Positions 1-9,627 of a stretch of 64,000 nt of DNA are shown piece by piece. Position 1 is the first letter of the stretch. The number at the start of each line of letters is the position of its first letter. The notes under the pieces are model-generated. The model had not been told where the DNA came from. It saw only the letters and a program-made list of their open reading frames with translations, and ran no database searches. Made by a program: the position numbers and the translations under genes. The DNA is from an uncultured Chlorobiaceae bacterium. GTDB lineage: Bacteria > Bacteroidota > Chlorobiia > Chlorobiales > Chlorobiaceae. The stretch is taken from assembly GCA_903895195.1 (NCBI GenBank), contig CAITSZ010000032.1:1-64000 (forward strand). The letters are read 5' to 3'.

Positions 1-46
1 CCTGCTTGGCCAGATCCATTCCAACAATATCGGTAAAGGCTATCAT
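1..46 (-). CDS. bchD: magnesium chelatase subunit D, 5' tip only (partial)
   Basis: Reading leftwards from an ATG at 46..44, the first 15 codons give MIAFTDIVGMDLAKQ, which resembles the start of the AAA+ domain of magnesium chelatase subunits I and D. The gene runs off the left edge. Its ATG shares one base with the bchI TAA stop (TAATG), so the two are translationally coupled. BchI, BchD and BchH together insert Mg2+ into protoporphyrin IX at the head of (bacterio)chlorophyll synthesis. With so few residues the BchD call leans on gene order. Confidence 0.7.
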   Translation of the reverse strand, partial: MIAFTDIVGMDLAKQ

Positions 47-1224
47 TATACTGCTTCTGCTTCTCCGAGGACTTTAGCGAGTTCACGATCAATTTTCTCC
101 CCCGCATCGAGTGTTTCAAGGGGATCCTTGCGCAGACGGTGGCGAAGACAGAGACCTGCAATCTCTTTGACGTGCTTCATGGTGACAACCGTCTCCCCGC
201 GGAAAGCGGCATGTGCATAAGCGGTACGGGTTATGGTGAGTTCACCACGGTGACCGTCAATGCCCAGATTCATGCAGAGCCTTGCTATATCGGTGAGAAC
301 AGCATCGGTCATGGTAACTTCAGGAAGCAGATCTTTTGCCTGCTGGATCTTTTTCTGAAGCTTGACCTGTTCGCGGTTATACTTTTTCATAAAGGCATCA
401 GGATCTTCGTCAAACTCACGGCGGCGTTTGACGATGTCCACTCTCTTGCCAATATCGAGAATAGTGATAATGCGCGCATGAAGACCGAAACGGTCAAGAA
501 GCTGGGGGCGGAGCTCTCCTTCCTCGGGGTTGCCGGAACCGACAAGAACGAAACGGGCAGGGTGGCGAATACTGATACCTTCGCGTTCAACAACGTTTTT
601 ACCGCTTGCGGCAACGTCGAGCAGAACGTCGACAAGATGGTCATCAAGGAGGTTAACCTCGTCAATATAGAGGAAGCCGCGGTTTGCCTGGGCAAGAAGG
701 CCGGGTTCAAATGCTTTTACACCGCTGGTAAGCGCCTGTTCGATATCGATAGTTCCGCAAACACGGTCTTCGGTAGCGCCAAGAGGAAGGTCAACAACCG
801 GAACAGGAATCTGTTCAGTCCGGATTGAAGCCGGGTCAATAGCCTGGGCTCCTTTTTTGCCTTCTTCATTTTCGAGATATTGCTCAGGAGTACGGTTATA
901 GGTATCGCCCTCTACCCTTTCGATCAGAGGAAGCACTTCGGCGAGCGCCCGGACAGTTGTGCTTTTTCCGGTACCCCTGTGGCCCATGACAAGCACCCCG
1001 CCAATTCTCGGATCAATGATATTGAGGATCAGACTGAGCTTCATTTCCTCCTGACCGACAATAGCTGTAAACGGGAAAGCAAGACCTGATGACTTCTTTT
1101 TGGCAGCAGGTTTTGCAGCTTTCTTTGGTGCCGGAGCTGTTGTAACCTTTGCATCCACCTTGACCTTTACCGCACTTGTTTTCTTTGCAGCAGTTTTTTT
1201 TGCAGCTGTTTCAGTCTGAGTCAT
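46..1224 (-). CDS. bchI: magnesium chelatase ATPase subunit I
   Basis: AAA+ ATPase subunit that powers Mg2+ insertion into protoporphyrin IX for bacteriochlorophyll synthesis, working in the cytoplasm with BchD and BchH. Visible: Walker A GHRGTGKST (about residues 81-89 from the chosen start), Walker B FLYIDEVN (about 184-191), and the RPQLLDRFGLHARI sensor region typical of BchI. The first 45 residues are a Lys/Ala-rich tail before the conserved FPFTAIVGQE start of the AAA+ core. I chose the ATG at 1224 (392 aa); an in-frame ATG at 1263 would add 13 residues, and neither has a clear Shine-Dalgarno. Directly coupled to bchD by a one-base overlap. Confidence 0.93.
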   Translation of the reverse strand: MTQTETAAKKTAAKKTSAVKVKVDAKVTTAPAPKKAAKPAAKKKSSGLAFPFTAIVGQEEMKLSLILNIIDPRIGGVLVMGHRGTGKSTTVRALAEVLPLIERVEGDTYNRTPEQYLENEEGKKGAQAIDPASIRTEQIPVPVVDLPLGATEDRVCGTIDIEQALTSGVKAFEPGLLAQANRGFLYIDEVNLLDDHLVDVLLDVAASGKNVVEREGISIRHPARFVLVGSGNPEEGELRPQLLDRFGLHARIITILDIGKRVDIVKRRREFDEDPDAFMKKYNREQVKLQKKIQQAKDLLPEVTMTDAVLTDIARLCMNLGIDGHRGELTITRTAYAHAAFRGETVVTMKHVKEIAGLCLRHRLRKDPLETLDAGEKIDRELAKVLGEAEAV

Positions 1225-1430
1225 AATTGATCGTTTAGTTGATACCTTCACCCCGTGAACCATGGAAAATCATTCACCGAAAAAGGCTTACTGTTTTAAA
1301 GATTTTCAATAATAGACATTGAATTTATGCTTTTAGAAAGACAATAGAAAATGCTTTTCCAAAACTTGGCAAGAGTATGAGACGTTTTTTTTGCCACGAC
1401 AATAAGCCATTTCCTCAACCGGCTGGTACT

Positions 1431-3095
1431 TTACTCCTGCAGAGCATTTTCCGCCGCCTCTTTTATGGTTTCAGAAAGGGTCGGATGGGCGTGTATGGTA
1501 TCGGCAAGGATTTCGGCGGTAACTGAAAGCCGTCTCGCCAGCGTTAGCTCCCCGATCAACTCAACCGCTCCGTGTCCTACAACATGGGCGCCCAGCAATC
1601 GACCATCAGCAGCGCTGAACACAAGTTTTACCAGCCCCTCAAGATTTCCAAAAGCATTTGCCTTGCCTGAAGCTGCAAACATTGAGCGACCAACCTTAAC
1701 CTTGTAACCGCGCTCTTCTGCCTCCTTTTCGCTGAGACCGATACTTGCAACTGAAGGTTCGGCATAGACACAGCGGGGTATCATGGAGTCATCAAGAGGA
1801 TGGGTGTGAGCGCCCGATATGGCTTTAACGGCTATTGCCGCTTCGGCAGAAGCCTTGTGGGCAAGAAGCATTCCTCCCCGGACATCACCGATCGCAAAAA
1901 TATGAGGGACAGAGGTTCTGCACTGACTGTCGGTCACAATAAATCCGCGCGCGCTTTCTACTCCGGCTTGTTCGAGACCAAGACCGCTGGTGTTGGCGGT
2001 TACGCCGATTGCGACGAGGAGGTAGTCGGCAGTCAGCAGTTGGCAGTCGGCAGGGGGAGGGAGTGCTGAGGGCTGAGGGGGAATTGGGCAGTTGGCAGTT
2101 GGCAGTGGGCAGTTGGCAGTTGGCAGTGGGCAGTTGGCAAGGGGGAGGGAAAGTGCTGAGTGCTGAGTGCTGGGTGCCGAGGGAAAACAGTTGGCAGTGG
2201 GCAGTGGGCAGTTGGCAGTGGGCAGTGGGCAGTTGGCAGTGGGCAGTGGGCAGTTGGCAGTGGGCAGTGGGCAGTTGGCAGTTGACAGTTGGGAGTCGTT
2301 TGGGTTGAGAATAAGATGGGCGGTCACTTTGTCGCTTTGTACGGTGACATTTTCGAGTTTTGCGTTTGTTGCTACTGTTATGCCTGCTTTCTGGAGTGAG
2401 CGTTTCAGGGCTTCGGCAATCTCTTCATCTTCGAGCGGAAGGAGCCTGGGCTGCAACTCCACCAGAGTCACGGTACTGCCGGCCATTGCGTAGAACCATG
2501 CCATTTCGACACCGATAGCTCCCCCGCCAACGACAATCATCGAGGCCGGAACTGACTTCATGGAAAGCGCTTCCCTGCTGGTGATAATGCAGTTTCCGTC
2601 GGGTTCAAGGCCTGGCAGGGTTCTGGGATTCGCTCCGGATGCAATAATAATATGACGGGCAGTTACACCGTCAACCTTAACACCGTCGCGAATAATATCA
2701 AGATCGCAGGGCGTGCGGAAGAGTGCCTCTCCCTGCCTGACGTCAACCCCCGCACGACGAAGCATGAAGGCGACTCCTTTGGACATTTTGAGTGCCACAT
2801 TACGACTGCGTTTAACGGCTTCAGCAAGATCGACAGTTCCGGGCTGCAGTTTGAGACCGAAGGTGGCTGCTTTATTAGATAGATCGAATACCTCCGCACT
2901 TCTCAAGAGGGCTTTGGTAGGAATACAGCCCCAGTTTATGCATACACCGCCCAGTGCAGCTTTTTCAATTATGCAGACCTTCATTCCTGCTTTGGCGGCC
3001 CGAAGTGCAGCTTCATAACCTCCGGGACCTGAACCGATAACGGCCAGGTCGAAGGTAAGACCCGGCTCTTCAGACGACTGTTGCATGGAATGCAT
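1431..3095 (-). CDS. lpdA: dihydrolipoamide dehydrogenase with in-frame repeat insertion
   Basis: FAD/NAD+ disulfide oxidoreductase, the E3 component of 2-oxoacid dehydrogenase or glycine cleavage complexes. Visible: FAD-binding GSGPGG near the N-terminus, redox pair [16 protein letters not shown]-binding [15 protein letters not shown]-binding AIGDVRGG, and the C-terminal dimerisation His in HAHPTLSE. It is 554 aa against the usual 465-475. The excess is about 90 residues (about 267-356; DNA 2025..2300) of STANCPLP-type peptide encoded by a heptanucleotide array. The array sits between VTAHLIL and LLVAIGV in the NAD-binding domain and keeps the frame. Removing it restores normal length. Divergent from the RluD-type gene. 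Confidence 0.9.
   Translation of the reverse strand: MHSMQQSSEEPGLTFDLAVIGSGPGGYEAALRAAKAGMKVCIIEKAALGGVCINWGCIPTKALLRSAEVFDLSNKAATFGLKLQPGTVDLAEAVKRSRNVALKMSKGVAFMLRRAGVDVRQGEALFRTPCDLDIIRDGVKVDGVTARHIIIASGANPRTLPGLEPDGNCIITSREALSMKSVPASMIVVGGGAIGVEMAWFYAMAGSTVTLVELQPRLLPLEDEEIAEALKRSLQKAGITVATNAKLENVTVQSDKVTAHLILNPNDSQLSTANCPLPTANCPLPTANCPLPTANCPLPTANCFPSAPSTQHSALSLPLANCPLPTANCPLPTANCPIPPQPSALPPPADCQLLTADYLLVAIGVTANTSGLGLEQAGVESARGFIVTDSQCRTSVPHIFAIGDVRGGMLLAHKASAEAAIAVKAISGAHTHPLDDSMIPRCVYAEPSVASIGLSEKEAEERGYKVKVGRSMFAASGKANAFGNLEGLVKLVFSAADGRLLGAHVVGHGAVELIGELTLARRLSVTAEILADTIHAHPTLSETIKEAAENALQE
2025..2300. repeat. heptanucleotide array inside lpdA
   Basis: On the plus strand this is a mosaic of (GGCAGTT/G)n blocks, a purine-rich spacer (gggggagggaaa), and a short (GTGCTGA)n block. 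The order is roughly A - spacer - B - spacer - A - spacer - B - A, where A is GGCAGTN and B is GTGCTGA. The right part is a near-perfect 21-bp period, equal to three heptamers. The whole block is read without a stop by lpdA on the minus strand. Confidence 0.9.
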
Positions 3096-3170
3096 AGATA
3101 TGGTATGGTTTTGTTATACTTGTCTGGGTAAGAGCAGTGTTTAGCATTAAAAGTACTCAGGTTTCAGAAA

Positions 3171-4220
3171 ATGCAAAATCAGACAATCAAAAACGAATCA
3201 GAGCGAGAGATCGAAGAGGCTCTTGAACCGAAAAAAATCACCCTGCAGGTAAGCAAGATGCAGACCTCGATGCGTATTGACCAGTATCTGACGCAGCAGG
3301 TGGAAAATGCCACGCGCAACAAGGTTCAGGAGGCTATTGAGGATGGGCGTGTGCTTGTGAATGAAAAAGCGGTTAAATCAAATTACCGCATCAAATCGTG
3401 CGATCTGATAGAGTATACCATGCTGCGTCCGCCTGCCCCTGAACTTGCAGCGGAAGATATTCCGATTGCTATTATTTATGAGGATGAGGACATGATGGTG
3501 ATCAACAAGAAGCCCGGCATGGTGGTGCACCCTGCATTCGGTAACTGGACAGGCACTCTTGCTAACGCCATTCTTCACCATATCGGCAAAGAGGGAGATG
3601 AACTTGACAAATCAGAACTCCGTCCGGGCATTGTACACCGGCTCGACAAGAACACTTCGGGACTGATCATTGTTGCAAAAAATCCTGTTGCACTGCACCG
3701 CCTTGCACGCCAGTTCGCCGATCGCAAAGTGGTAAAAATATACAAGGCCATTGTGTGGGGGGTTCCCGCAATTGCGGCTGGCACCATTACAACCAATATC
3801 GGGCGATCAAGAAGAGACCGGAAGGTGATGGCGAACTTCCCTTATGAAGGAAAGGATGGCAAAACTGCGATTACGGACTATAGGGTGAGTGAAGATCTGC
3901 ACTGGTTTTCGGTACTGTCATTGACGCTGCACACGGGCCGTACCCATCAGATAAGGGCTCACATGCAGCACCTTGGTCACCAGATTCTTGGTGACGAAAC
4001 CTATGGTGGCGCAAGCATTCGCAATCTCCCGTTCAGCAAGAGCGAGGGTTTTGTCCTAAACTTACTCAAGCTGCTGCCGCGTCAGGCTCTGCATGCGGAG
4101 ATGCTTTCGTTTCATCAGCCGATGACCCATGAGCCACTGACATTCACTGCCCCGCTGCCGGAGGATATGCTCGGTGCTCTGGGGAAAATCCGCGCTGCTG
4201 TCGCTCAAGCTTCTCTCTGA
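3171..4220 (+). CDS. rluD: RluA/RluD-family rRNA pseudouridine synthase
   Basis: Converts uridines to pseudouridine in 23S rRNA (RluD-like) or a related RNA. Domains: a charged N-terminal tail of about 25 residues, an S4 RNA-binding domain (about 28-95, with MRIDQYL), then the catalytic domain with MVVNKKPGMVVHP-like motif I and the catalytic Asp in RPGIVHRLDKNTSGL. The conserved HTGRTHQIRAHM follows. 349 aa is normal for the family. The exact RNA target cannot be told from sequence alone. Transcribed away from lpdA, with about 75 bases between. Confidence 0.88.
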   Translation: MQNQTIKNESEREIEEALEPKKITLQVSKMQTSMRIDQYLTQQVENATRNKVQEAIEDGRVLVNEKAVKSNYRIKSCDLIEYTMLRPPAPELAAEDIPIAIIYEDEDMMVINKKPGMVVHPAFGNWTGTLANAILHHIGKEGDELDKSELRPGIVHRLDKNTSGLIIVAKNPVALHRLARQFADRKVVKIYKAIVWGVPAIAAGTITTNIGRSRRDRKVMANFPYEGKDGKTAITDYRVSEDLHWFSVLSLTLHTGRTHQIRAHMQHLGHQILGDETYGGASIRNLPFSKSEGFVLNLLKLLPRQALHAEMLSFHQPMTHEPLTFTAPLPEDMLGALGKIRAAVAQASL

Positions 4221-4327
4221 GGGGCAGCCAGCCTCTCCTTGACCCTAAGGGGGGGCACTTGCTTTTTTTCATCGATAAGAGTATCCTCACTATTACGCTG
4301 CTTTTATTCATTTTCGTAACCAATATT

Positions 4328-6523
4328 ATGAGCCTACGATACTCACTCTGTGCGATAACTTCCCTTTTTCTTCTTTCTCCCTTCATTGCGGCGGGTGCAG
4401 AACAGAATATTCTTGCTGCCCGTCCTGCTGCACCGCCTTTGTCGCCTGTGGTTGAAGAGTATTTTGGCACAAAAGTGACCGACAACTTCCGTTCGCTGGA
4501 GAAGCTTGATAACCCCCAGGTACAGAAGTGGATAAAAGAGCAGTCAGATGACGCAAAGGCAACCCTACAGAGAATCCCGGGGCGCAACCCGCTCATTGCA
4601 AAAATGCAGGATTTCGACAAACGGAAAGCCTCGAAAGTTTATAACCTCTCCATCACCAACAATAACCGGTATTTCTACCTGAAACAGACGCCGACGGACG
4701 AAACCGGCAAGCTCTTTTATCGCGACACCTTCAAGGGCAAAGAGACGCTTCTGTTTGATGCCCGGGCTTTTTTTGCCAAGAGCGGGAAAGAGTATGTCAT
4801 TAACGGAGTTTCATCCACTGAAAACGGATCGAAAATTGTTATTTCCGTATCGGCAAACGGATCTGAAGACAGCGTTCTGTTGATCATGGATGTCGCATCA
4901 AAAAAACTTTATCCCGAAAGAATTGACCGGTGCAGGTTTGCCTCACCCTCGTGGGTCAAGGATGGAATCGGGTTTCTTTACAACCGCATGCAGCCACTGG
5001 CTCACCCGGGACAGAACCCGCAGTATGACAGCAAAACCTTTCTGCACCGGACGGGCAGTGACCCATCATCCGACCGGGAGATCTTTTCAAAGGCGACAAA
5101 TCCGGAGCTGCAGATACGAAGTGAAGATATTCCGTCCGTCGATTATGACAGAAAGAGTGGCTACCTGTTTGCTGCAGTCTCAAACGTTGACCGGCGCCTG
5201 ACCATCTATTATGCACCGGTGGCAATGCTTCATGAGAAAAAAATATTATGGAAAAAGCTCTTTGCTCCTGAAGATGATATTCATGATTTTGCCACCACCA
5301 AGGATGAGCTCTACCTCTACACTCCGAAAAATGCATCACGCTTTAAGGTTGTGAAAACTTCGCTCAGGAACCCTGACATCGGCAATGCGACAACTGTTGT
5401 AGCCGAAGACCCAAAGGCAATGCTGACCTCTTTCGCGCTTACCAGGGACGGCCTCTATTACACACAATCGCTGAATGGGGTTGAAGCAAAGCTCTTCCGA
5501 AAAGCGAGCGGCGACACTAAAGAGAGAGAGCTCACGCTGCCGTTCAAGGCCGGCACGATAGGCCTCTCTTCGAAAGGATTCCTCTTTTCTGATCTCTGGA
5601 TAATTATAGCAGGGTGGAGCAACGACTATCGGAGGTATCGGTTTGATGCAGCGAAAAATGCATTCAGCAAGGAAACCCTTTCGTCAACTGCGGAATACCC
5701 GGAGTATAGTGATCTGGTTGTTGAGGAGCTGATGATCCCGTCGCACGACGGGGTTCAGGTGCCACTCTCACTTGTCTACAAAAAAGGGATGGAAAAAAAT
5801 GGCCGGAACCCGGCATTGATATATGGATACGGAGCATACGGAAAATCGATCACTCCTTTTTTCAGTCCCGGCATGCTGCTTTGGGCATATAAGGGCGGGG
5901 TTATGGCGTTTGCTCATGTAAGAGGAGGCGGAGAGTGCGGCGATGCCTGGCACACAGGGGGGATGAAAACTACAAAACCGAACACATGGAAAGATCTTAT
6001 CAGCTGCGCTGAATATCTTAAGAAAATGGGATATACGGGGAGTGGTAAAATAGCCATCAACGGAGCAAGTGCGGGGGGAATTCTTGTGGGCATGGCTCTT
6101 GCTGAACGGCCGGACCTCTTTGCCGCAGTAATTCCCCAGGTCGGCGCTTTGAACCCGCTGCGAGGTGAAGAGAGCCCCAATGGACCGGTGAACGTGCCTG
6201 AGTTCGGAACAGTTAAAAAAGAGGATGAGTGCAGGGCGCTCCTTGCCATGGACCCTTACCTCAACCTGAAGGATCATGTAAGCTACCCTGCAGCACTGGT
6301 CACCACTGGACTTAATGACCCGAGAGTCATTGCATGGCAACCGGCAAAATTTGCCGCCCGACTGCAGCAGGCAACGTCGTCCGGCAAACCAGTACTCTTT
6401 TTTGCTGACGATAAAGCGGGTCACGGCATGGGAAACAGCAAAACGAAGGAGTTTGAAACTCTTGCCGACGTCCTGAGCTTCGGACTATGGCAGACAGGGC
6501 ATCCGGAGTTTCAGGTACAGTGA
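4328..6523 (+). CDS. prolyl oligopeptidase family serine peptidase (S9A), exported
   Basis: S9A peptidase that cleaves short peptides, typically after proline. The N-terminal part is a beta-propeller domain and the C-terminal part an alpha/beta hydrolase. The catalytic triad is readable: Ser581 in NGASAGG, Asp664 in LNDPRV and His699 in AGHGMG, numbered from the chosen start. I start at the ATG at 4328, which gives a classic signal peptide (MSLRYSLCAITSLFLL..AAGA), so the enzyme is probably periplasmic. A TTG-started extension from 4259 is possible but would put a second hydrophobic stretch before the signal. Tail-to-tail overlap of 13 bases with the next gene. Confidence 0.88.
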   Translation: MSLRYSLCAITSLFLLSPFIAAGAEQNILAARPAAPPLSPVVEEYFGTKVTDNFRSLEKLDNPQVQKWIKEQSDDAKATLQRIPGRNPLIAKMQDFDKRKASKVYNLSITNNNRYFYLKQTPTDETGKLFYRDTFKGKETLLFDARAFFAKSGKEYVINGVSSTENGSKIVISVSANGSEDSVLLIMDVASKKLYPERIDRCRFASPSWVKDGIGFLYNRMQPLAHPGQNPQYDSKTFLHRTGSDPSSDREIFSKATNPELQIRSEDIPSVDYDRKSGYLFAAVSNVDRRLTIYYAPVAMLHEKKILWKKLFAPEDDIHDFATTKDELYLYTPKNASRFKVVKTSLRNPDIGNATTVVAEDPKAMLTSFALTRDGLYYTQSLNGVEAKLFRKASGDTKERELTLPFKAGTIGLSSKGFLFSDLWIIIAGWSNDYRRYRFDAAKNAFSKETLSSTAEYPEYSDLVVEELMIPSHDGVQVPLSLVYKKGMEKNGRNPALIYGYGAYGKSITPFFSPGMLLWAYKGGVMAFAHVRGGGECGDAWHTGGMKTTKPNTWKDLISCAEYLKKMGYTGSGKIAINGASAGGILVGMALAERPDLFAAVIPQVGALNPLRGEESPNGPVNVPEFGTVKKEDECRALLAMDPYLNLKDHVSYPAALVTTGLNDPRVIAWQPAKFAARLQQATSSGKPVLFFADDKAGHGMGNSKTKEFETLADVLSFGLWQTGHPEFQVQ

Positions 6524-7224
6524 CCTTTGAGGTATTGCTGGCGTTTCTCTTCGGGGAAACGCTCAATGGCGTATCGGAGCATGACTCTCGGCATAGTGCG
6601 GAAGTGCTTGCTTAAAAAGCCTTCCAACGCTGCAGGATCTCGTTTACCTAACTCTCTGAGCATCCAGCCTGTTGCTTTGTGCAGGAGTTCCTCCTTATCC
6701 TGAAGCAGCATTTCCGCTAACAGAATGGTGTCTGTGAACTCCCCCTGACGAATGAAATGCATGGTGGACAGGATGGCTATCCGGCGTTCCCAGAGGCTGC
6801 AGGAGTTGACAAGCTTGTAGAGCACAGAGCGATCACGGTACTCGAGAAACCGGCCGACAATGTGAGGGGCTGAAATATCAACCAGATCCCAGTTATTGAT
6901 ATGGCGAGTATGAGCAAGGTAGAGGTTGTAGATCTCTTCCTGATCGACCTCCCTGCCCCGCTTAAAGCGGCGCATCAGGAGCAGGAGAGCGAGGAGACGG
7001 TCTTCGTGCCAGGGGGAGGAGAGGAGCTGAATAATCTCAGGCAAGGGGGCATCATCAAGTGAGACTGAGAGCTTTCGCAGGAGGGGAACGCGAATTCCCC
7101 GAAAAAGGTCCCCTTCCCCGTACTCCCCTGCTCCTGTCTTGAAAAAACGTTGGGCAAACTGTGCCGCTTCAGGACTGGCCAAAGCTTCGAGACGTTTAGA
7201 GATGCGTGCTGCAGTAGATTCCAT
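6511..7224 (-). CDS. DNA alkylation repair protein, AlkD-like HEAT-repeat family
   Basis: 237 aa, all-helical. The FRGIRVPLLRKL start and the pattern (WHEDRLLALLLLM, NNWDLVDISAPHIVG, LLHKATGWMLRELGKRD) match AlkD-type HEAT-repeat DNA glycosylases. These excise N3/N7-alkylated bases without base flipping. Conserved Trp/Asp residues (NNWDLVD and the preceding SPWHEDR) are kept. It converges on the prolyl oligopeptidase gene and its start lies about 38 bases from the end of the ABC-F gene, in the same direction, so the two may be co-transcribed. Confidence 0.82.
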   Translation of the reverse strand: MESTAARISKRLEALASPEAAQFAQRFFKTGAGEYGEGDLFRGIRVPLLRKLSVSLDDAPLPEIIQLLSSPWHEDRLLALLLLMRRFKRGREVDQEEIYNLYLAHTRHINNWDLVDISAPHIVGRFLEYRDRSVLYKLVNSCSLWERRIAILSTMHFIRQGEFTDTILLAEMLLQDKEELLHKATGWMLRELGKRDPAALEGFLSKHFRTMPRVMLRYAIERFPEEKRQQYLKGHCT

Positions 7225-7262
7225 TGGTAGATGCTTGATATTTCAATCCAGCCTTATACCTG

Positions 7263-9155
7263 TTAAGCCTGTTCGGCAAGTTCACTCCATCGGGACATCT
7301 GTTTATCGAGCTGCTGCTGGATGCCCTGAAGCTCCGCGCCTAACTTCTGCTGGAGCTCAAAATCACCGCCGGCTGAAGCAAGACGTCCTGCAATTTCCGA
7401 CTGGCGGTTTTCAGCTTCCTGAATGGTGCGTTCAAGAGAGTCGAGTTCACGCTTCTCTTTACTGTTGAGACTACCGGACTTTGCTTTTGGAGCCACTGCC
7501 GGTTTTGGTGTCTCCAATGCTTTTTTTACGGGTTTTTTTTCGTTCTCAGCTTTTTCAGAGGCTTTCAGATCGAGATAAACGGTGTAGTTACCGGGGTAAC
7601 GACGGATTACACCATCAGCTTCAAAGGCGAAAATGTACTCAACGGTACGGTCAAGAAAATAACGGTCGTGACTGACGACGATAAGGCAGCCTGGATAGGT
7701 GTCGAGATAGTCTTCGAGCACGCGGAGAGTAGGGATATCAAGATCGTTGGTAGGCTCATCGAGAAGGAGCACATTCGGCGAATCGATAAGCTGCTTTAAA
7801 AGATAGAGCCGACGGCGCTCGCCACCTGAAAGGGTGCGGATATAGCTGTACTGGGTCGATGGAGCAAAGAGAAAGCGCTCAAGCATTTTGGAGGCAGAGA
7901 AGACCATACCGTCCTTGGTCTTGATCTGCTCGGCATGTTCCTGAATATATTCTATAACCCGTTTCGAGTCGTCGAGGCCCCGGCTCTGCTGATCGTAGTA
8001 GCCGATATTTACCGTTTTGCCAAGATCGATATGGCCGCTGTCGGGCTTGACGCGACCGGTAATCATATCGAAAAGGGTGGTTTTACCTGAACCGTTCGGT
8101 CCGATAATGCCAATACGGTCGCCCTTTTGCAGATGATACTCAAAGTTGTGGAGCAGTACTTTTTCGCCGTAGGATTTCGAAACCTTGTGAAACTCAATGA
8201 TTTTATCGCCCAGACGACCTGCACCAAAGCCGATTTCAAGCTCTTTCGCCTTCTCCTTTTTAGGGGCGTAGACAAGCGTTTCGGCCCGCAACATCCGGGC
8301 TTTCTGTTTCGTGGTACGAGCTTTGCAGCCTCCCCTCATCCAGTCGAGCTCCTGACGCACAAGGGCAGAGCGCTTGCGGTCATCGCGTATGGCCTGTTCT
8401 TCCTGTTCGGCTTTCTGAACCAGATAGCTCGAATATCCCCCGGTATAGGTGAGGGCTGTGCGGCCATCCATCTCTATCATCCGTGTAGCGACACGGTCGA
8501 GAAAATAACGGTCGTGGGTGATCAGAATAACGGCACCCTGATAGCGCCTGATATAGTTTTCGAGCCACTCAACGCTGTCGGCATCAAGATGGTTGGTCGG
8601 TTCATCGAGAATAAGGCCGTCACTCGGAACAACAAGCGCATGAGCCAGAGCAACCCGCTTGCGCTGACCACCGGAAAGCGTACCCATTTTTGCTTCAAGA
8701 TCGTAGAGTCCAAGCTTGCCGAGCACCGTTTTGGCGTTTGACTCAAGCTCCCAGGCACCGCAGACATCAAGCTCATGCGCAAGATGGCTCATACGGTCAA
8801 TCAGTGAAGGATCTTCGGTATGTTTCGTTTCAAGCTCTTTGCAGACCACCTCATATTCGTAGATGAGATCCATGACCTTGCCGCTTGACTTCAGAATAGC
8901 CTGAAGCACGGTATCCTCCGGCTCGAAGGGGGAATCCTGGGGGAGATAGGCAATCGTTCTCTGGTTAGCCACCATGACTTTACCCTTATCAGGTTTCTCA
9001 ACCCCGGCAAGTATCTTTAAAAGAGTACTTTTACCGCTGCCGTTCGCGCCGATAATACCAATCTTGTCGCGGTCATCTATGCCGAAAGAGACATCTTCGA
9101 ACAAGTGCTTAAGACCATATTTTTTTTCTAACCCTTCTACCGTCAACAGTATCAT
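7263..9155 (-). CDS. uup: ABC-F family ATPase, Uup-like
   Basis: Soluble protein with two ABC ATPase domains and no membrane segments, as in ABC-F proteins acting on ribosomes or DNA structures. Visible: first Walker A GANGSGKST, signature LSGGQRKRVALA, second Walker A GPNGSGKTT, signature LSGGERRRLYLL, Walker B LLLDEPTN, and an H-switch SHDRYFLD. A Lys/Glu-rich linker and a C-terminal coiled coil (last 80 or so residues, LERTIQEAENRQSEI) favour Uup over EttA. Shine-Dalgarno-like aggga lies just upstream of the ATG at 9155. Confidence 0.88.
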   Translation of the reverse strand: MILLTVEGLEKKYGLKHLFEDVSFGIDDRDKIGIIGANGSGKSTLLKILAGVEKPDKGKVMVANQRTIAYLPQDSPFEPEDTVLQAILKSSGKVMDLIYEYEVVCKELETKHTEDPSLIDRMSHLAHELDVCGAWELESNAKTVLGKLGLYDLEAKMGTLSGGQRKRVALAHALVVPSDGLILDEPTNHLDADSVEWLENYIRRYQGAVILITHDRYFLDRVATRMIEMDGRTALTYTGGYSSYLVQKAEQEEQAIRDDRKRSALVRQELDWMRGGCKARTTKQKARMLRAETLVYAPKKEKAKELEIGFGAGRLGDKIIEFHKVSKSYGEKVLLHNFEYHLQKGDRIGIIGPNGSGKTTLFDMITGRVKPDSGHIDLGKTVNIGYYDQQSRGLDDSKRVIEYIQEHAEQIKTKDGMVFSASKMLERFLFAPSTQYSYIRTLSGGERRRLYLLKQLIDSPNVLLLDEPTNDLDIPTLRVLEDYLDTYPGCLIVVSHDRYFLDRTVEYIFAFEADGVIRRYPGNYTVYLDLKASEKAENEKKPVKKALETPKPAVAPKAKSGSLNSKEKRELDSLERTIQEAENRQSEIAGRLASAGGDFELQQKLGAELQGIQQQLDKQMSRWSELAEQA

Positions 9156-9241
9156 ACCTTTCCCTCTTCCTTATCCTGTCTGATTATATATAAAAGCTTT
9201 ATCGATTTCGATATTGCGACGTTACGCAATAAAAACACAAC

Positions 9242-9351
9242 AAAAAACCCGGCAAAAATCCGGGCGATCAGTTGCTGACTACACACACGCCCCCTCTGTC
9301 AGTTCAATGCATCTGCGGTATACGGGGTGGATTCCGTTCACTCTGGTTCAG
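9242..9351 (-). ncRNA. candidate small RNA with own promoter-like and terminator elements
   Basis: On the minus strand a TTCACT - 17 bases - TATATT pair (TATATT at 9363..9358) looks like a sigma-70 promoter. About 100 bases downstream is a stem CCCGG/CCGGG (9264..9248) followed by six T's (9247..9242). No minus-strand gene lies upstream to use this terminator. The roughly 110-nt interval has no heptamer repeats and matches no RNA family I can recognise (not SRP RNA, tmRNA or an obvious 6S). This is inference from signals only. Confidence 0.3.
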
Positions 9352-9408
9352 CGGTGCAATATACTACTCCACAGGGTAAGAGTGAAACTTTATCCAATAG
9401 GAAAGATA

Positions 9409-9480
9409 GTGCTGAGTGCTGAGTTCTGAGTGCTGAGTGCTGAGTGCTGAGCGAGGATGAAGAAGTTGGCAGTTGGCAGG
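9409..9480. repeat. heptamer array, GTGCTGA block then GGCAGTT block
   Basis: Plus strand: about six GTGCTGA units, one with a gttctga variant, then a purine-rich spacer (cgaggatgaagaa) and two GGCAGTT units. Same modular build and same relative polarity as most other arrays in the window. Confidence 0.85.
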
Positions 9481-9537
9481 GAAATCAACTCTTTTGGCTC
9501 AATAAAAGTTGGTAATTTGCTGTGAATTACACATTTG

Positions 9538-9627
<90 letters not shown>

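Noticed and set aside
139-828. Plus-strand open frame opposite bchI
   Set aside because: Shadow frame; the opposite strand has all BchI motifs.
2009-2308. Plus-strand open frame across the lpdA array giving GSWQLAVG-type peptide
   Set aside because: It is the antisense reading of the heptamer array; any stop-free heptamer gives a long open frame. The minus-strand frame continues into real E3 sequence on both sides.
4259-4327. TTG-initiated extension of the prolyl oligopeptidase
   Set aside because: Would put another hydrophobic stretch before a perfect signal peptide that begins at ATG 4328.
8127-8741. Plus-strand 204-codon frame opposite the ABC-F gene
   Set aside because: Shadow frame with no motifs, lying wholly within the Uup-like gene.
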